From IMG/VR virus record IMGVR_UViG_3300027759_000339, positions 1 to 28,438 of that record: a stretch of 28,438 bases of DNA, one strand, 5' to 3'. A program made the translations under genes and the position numbers. Below, piece by piece: positions 26,740-28,438 of this stretch. Position 1 is the stretch's first letter. Each line of letters starts with the position of its first letter. This stretch comes from a virus. The notes under the pieces were generated by a model. That model was given only the letters and a program-made list of their open reading frames with translations. It had not been told where the DNA came from and made no database searches.

Positions 26740-28438
26740 ATGGCAGAACAAAATTATACAGTTTTCCAAAAATTGACCAAAATGTTTGGATATCCGGGGA
26801 AAACAACTCCCGACCAAGCGCCGTCGTTTAGTTTTTCAAAAGATGAGCTTTTAAAGACCGATAGTAAAGAAGAATATGAAAAAGCGTTATTACAAGCTCA
26901 ACAAAGTCAATATATTGCTGACAAATGGGCTAAACTTGACCAATCATTATATAATCAATCGGTTTATTACGAACCAAATAGATTAGCGGCATATTATGAT
27001 TACGAATCAATGGAATTTACACCGGAGATTTCGGCAGCATTGGATATCTATGCTGAAGAATCAACAACGATGTCTGAAAAGGGTGAGATATTAACAATAT
27101 TCTCTGAATCAACAAGAGTAAAAAATATTCTTTCTGACTTATTCAATAACGTTTTAGATGTTAATACCAACTTACAAATGTGGACCAGAGGTTTGTGTAA
27201 GTATGGAGATAACTTTGTATACTTAAAGATTGACCCTGAAAAAGGTATTATTGGGTGTCAACAATTACCAAATATTGAAATTGAAAGATTAGAAGGTGCA
27301 CCAAGTAAAGTTGCAGGACAAGCAAGAGATATTAAAATGCCGTCACGTGAATTGAGATTTCATTGGAAAAACAAAGATATGGAATTCCAAGCTTGGGAAG
27401 TTGCACACTTTAGAATCTTAGGTGACGATAGAAAATTACCATATGGCACTTCTATGTTAGATAAGATTAGACGTATTTGGAAACAATTACTTCTTGCTGA
27501 AGATGCTATGTTAATTTACAGAACATCAAGGGCACCTGAAAGACGTATTTTTAAAATATTCGTGGGTAACATGGATGATAAAGATATTGAAGCTTATGTA
27601 CAACGTGTTGCAAGTAAATTTAAGAGAGACCAAATATCAGACCCACGTAATGGTCAGGTAGATATGAGATATAATCAAATGTCTGTAGACCAAGATTATT
27701 TTATCCCTGTACGTGACCCCGCTGCTCCAAGTCCAATCGACACATTACCCGGTGCACAGAACTTAGGTGAGATTGCGGATATTGAATACATCCAAAAGAA
27801 ATTATTGGCTGCTTTACGTATACCAAAAGCATTCTTGGGTTTTGAAGAAGTTGTGGGTGAAGGAAAAAGTTTAGCATTAATGGATATTCGCTTTGCTCGT
27901 ACAATTAACAGAATTCAAAAATCTGTAATTCAAGAGTTAAATAAGATTGCATTAGTACATTTATATCTTTTAGGTTTAGAAGATGAATTAAATAATTTTA
28001 CTTTAGGTTTAACTAACCCATCGGCACAATCTGATTTATTGCGTATTGAACAATGGAAAGAAAAGGTAACATTGTATAAAGATGCAACATCTGACCAATC
28101 TCAATTAGGTATTCTACCCGTATCACACACATGGGCTAAGAAAAACATTCTTGGTATGAGCGACTCTGAAGTATTACTTGATTTACAACAACAACGCCTT
28201 GAAAGAGCTGTTGGTTTTGAGTTAATGAACACAAGTCAGTTAATCATTAAACGTTCGGGCATCTTTGATAATGTGGACGCTAAGTACGGTATTCCTGAAG
28301 AGGAGAGAGAGAAAGTTGAAGCAGGAGCTGCGGGCGCTGAAGGTGCCGAAGGTGGAATGGGAATGGATATGGGTGGCGGTGGAGCCGCACCTGCAGAAGC
28401 ACCGGCAGCCGGAGCGGAGCCATTAAGTGAATCTACAT
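26740..28438 (+). CDS. Portal protein, gp20-like (partial, runs off right edge)
   Basis: ATG 26740, with 566 codons in the window and no stop. The gp20-type portal pattern is clear: FTPEISAALDIYAEESTT, then LDKIRRIWKQLLLAEDAMLI, SRAPERRIFKIFVGNM, LLAALRIPKAFLGFEE, and GKSLALMDIRFARTINRIQK. Portals form the twelve-subunit ring at one capsid vertex that holds the tail and docks the terminase. The start is preceded by the TATTTATA motif and not by a Shine-Dalgarno site. The visible C-terminus becomes Gly/Ala/Glu-rich (GAEGAEGGMGMDMGGG), a low-complexity extension also seen in neighbouring acidic proteins. It follows the terminase as in T4-like late gene order. Confidence 0.95.
   Translation, partial: MAEQNYTVFQKLTKMFGYPGKTTPDQAPSFSFSKDELLKTDSKEEYEKALLQAQQSQYIADKWAKLDQSLYNQSVYYEPNRLAAYYDYESMEFTPEISAALDIYAEESTTMSEKGEILTIFSESTRVKNILSDLFNNVLDVNTNLQMWTRGLCKYGDNFVYLKIDPEKGIIGCQQLPNIEIERLEGAPSKVAGQARDIKMPSRELRFHWKNKDMEFQAWEVAHFRILGDDRKLPYGTSMLDKIRRIWKQLLLAEDAMLIYRTSRAPERRIFKIFVGNMDDKDIEAYVQRVASKFKRDQISDPRNGQVDMRYNQMSVDQDYFIPVRDPAAPSPIDTLPGAQNLGEIADIEYIQKKLLAALRIPKAFLGFEEVVGEGKSLALMDIRFARTINRIQKSVIQELNKIALVHLYLLGLEDELNNFTLGLTNPSAQSDLLRIEQWKEKVTLYKDATSDQSQLGILPVSHTWAKKNILGMSDSEVLLDLQQQRLERAVGFELMNTSQLIIKRSGIFDNVDAKYGIPEEEREKVEAGAAGAEGAEGGMGMDMGGGGAAPAEAPAAGAEPLSEST

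Noticed and set aside
26607-26831. 74-codon + strand open frame bridging terminase and portal
   Set aside because: It overlaps the end of the terminase and the start of the portal in another frame; both flanking frames are clearly coding.
1-28438. Integrase, transposase, insertion sequence or attachment site
   Set aside because: No recombinase-like protein, terminal inverted repeats with target duplications, or tRNA-edge duplications were seen.

Overview
The window is a piece of a large, AT-rich (about two thirds A+T by eye), tailed double-stranded DNA phage genome of the T4-like (myovirus) type, most likely infecting a member of the Bacteroidota. The phage identity rests on a complete large terminase (24902-26686), a gp20-type portal running off the right edge (26740-28438), tRNA genes, two free-standing homing endonucleases and an N-domain-less Clp ATPase. 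The host guess rests on three kinds of evidence. Signal peptides are of the 'SNAQ / SIAQ' type with Gln after the cut. Several promoters match the Bacteroidota form TTTG-N19/20-TAnnTTTG. Start codons are preceded by A-rich leaders rather than Shine-Dalgarno sites, and two lipoproteins carry an acidic surface-export signal after the lipid cysteine.

Layout. 1-108: tail end of an unknown + strand gene. 142-3980 (minus strand): a zinc-finger/NUMOD3/PD-(D/E)XK endonuclease, tRNA-Met(CAT) and tRNA-Arg(TCT), four small envelope or unknown proteins, a small conserved phage protein, tRNA-Glu(TTC), a 450-base non-coding stretch with a tRNA-like fold and a pseudoknot-capable RNA, and a GIY-YIG endonuclease. 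4097-9788 (plus): a tightly coupled operon of exported proteins: two cohesin/dockerin-like proteins (one with a calcium-type C-type lectin domain), an outer-membrane barrel and two lipoproteins. 9816-12304: three small membrane proteins and a repetitive Ala/Glu-rich coiled-coil protein. 12400-15370: a CsgG-like exported protein, a hydrophobic virion-like protein, a 49-residue membrane protein and an outer-membrane barrel on a long Ser/Ala and Lys/Glu stalk. 15367-17193 (minus): small proteins, an SGNH hydrolase and a lipoprotein. 17375-19396 (minus): Clp ATPase. 19555-28438 (plus): a head/packaging module (KTSC protein, nucleotidyltransferase-like protein, acidic and proline-rich presumptive structural proteins, terminase, portal).

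How it fits together. The right-hand 9 kb looks like late DNA packaging and head assembly. The middle 11 kb is unusual: about a dozen phage proteins carry signal peptides or lipoboxes, and several are built from modules used for carbohydrate binding, protein docking and outer-membrane channels. I read this as a phage-encoded program that remodels the host surface during infection, but that function is inference. Two promoter vocabularies are visible. Host-type TTTG...TAnnTTTG sites lie before the tRNA operon, the Clp gene and a lipoprotein gene. A short TATTTATA motif sits just before many gene starts, always in the direction of the gene, and twice directly after a terminator.
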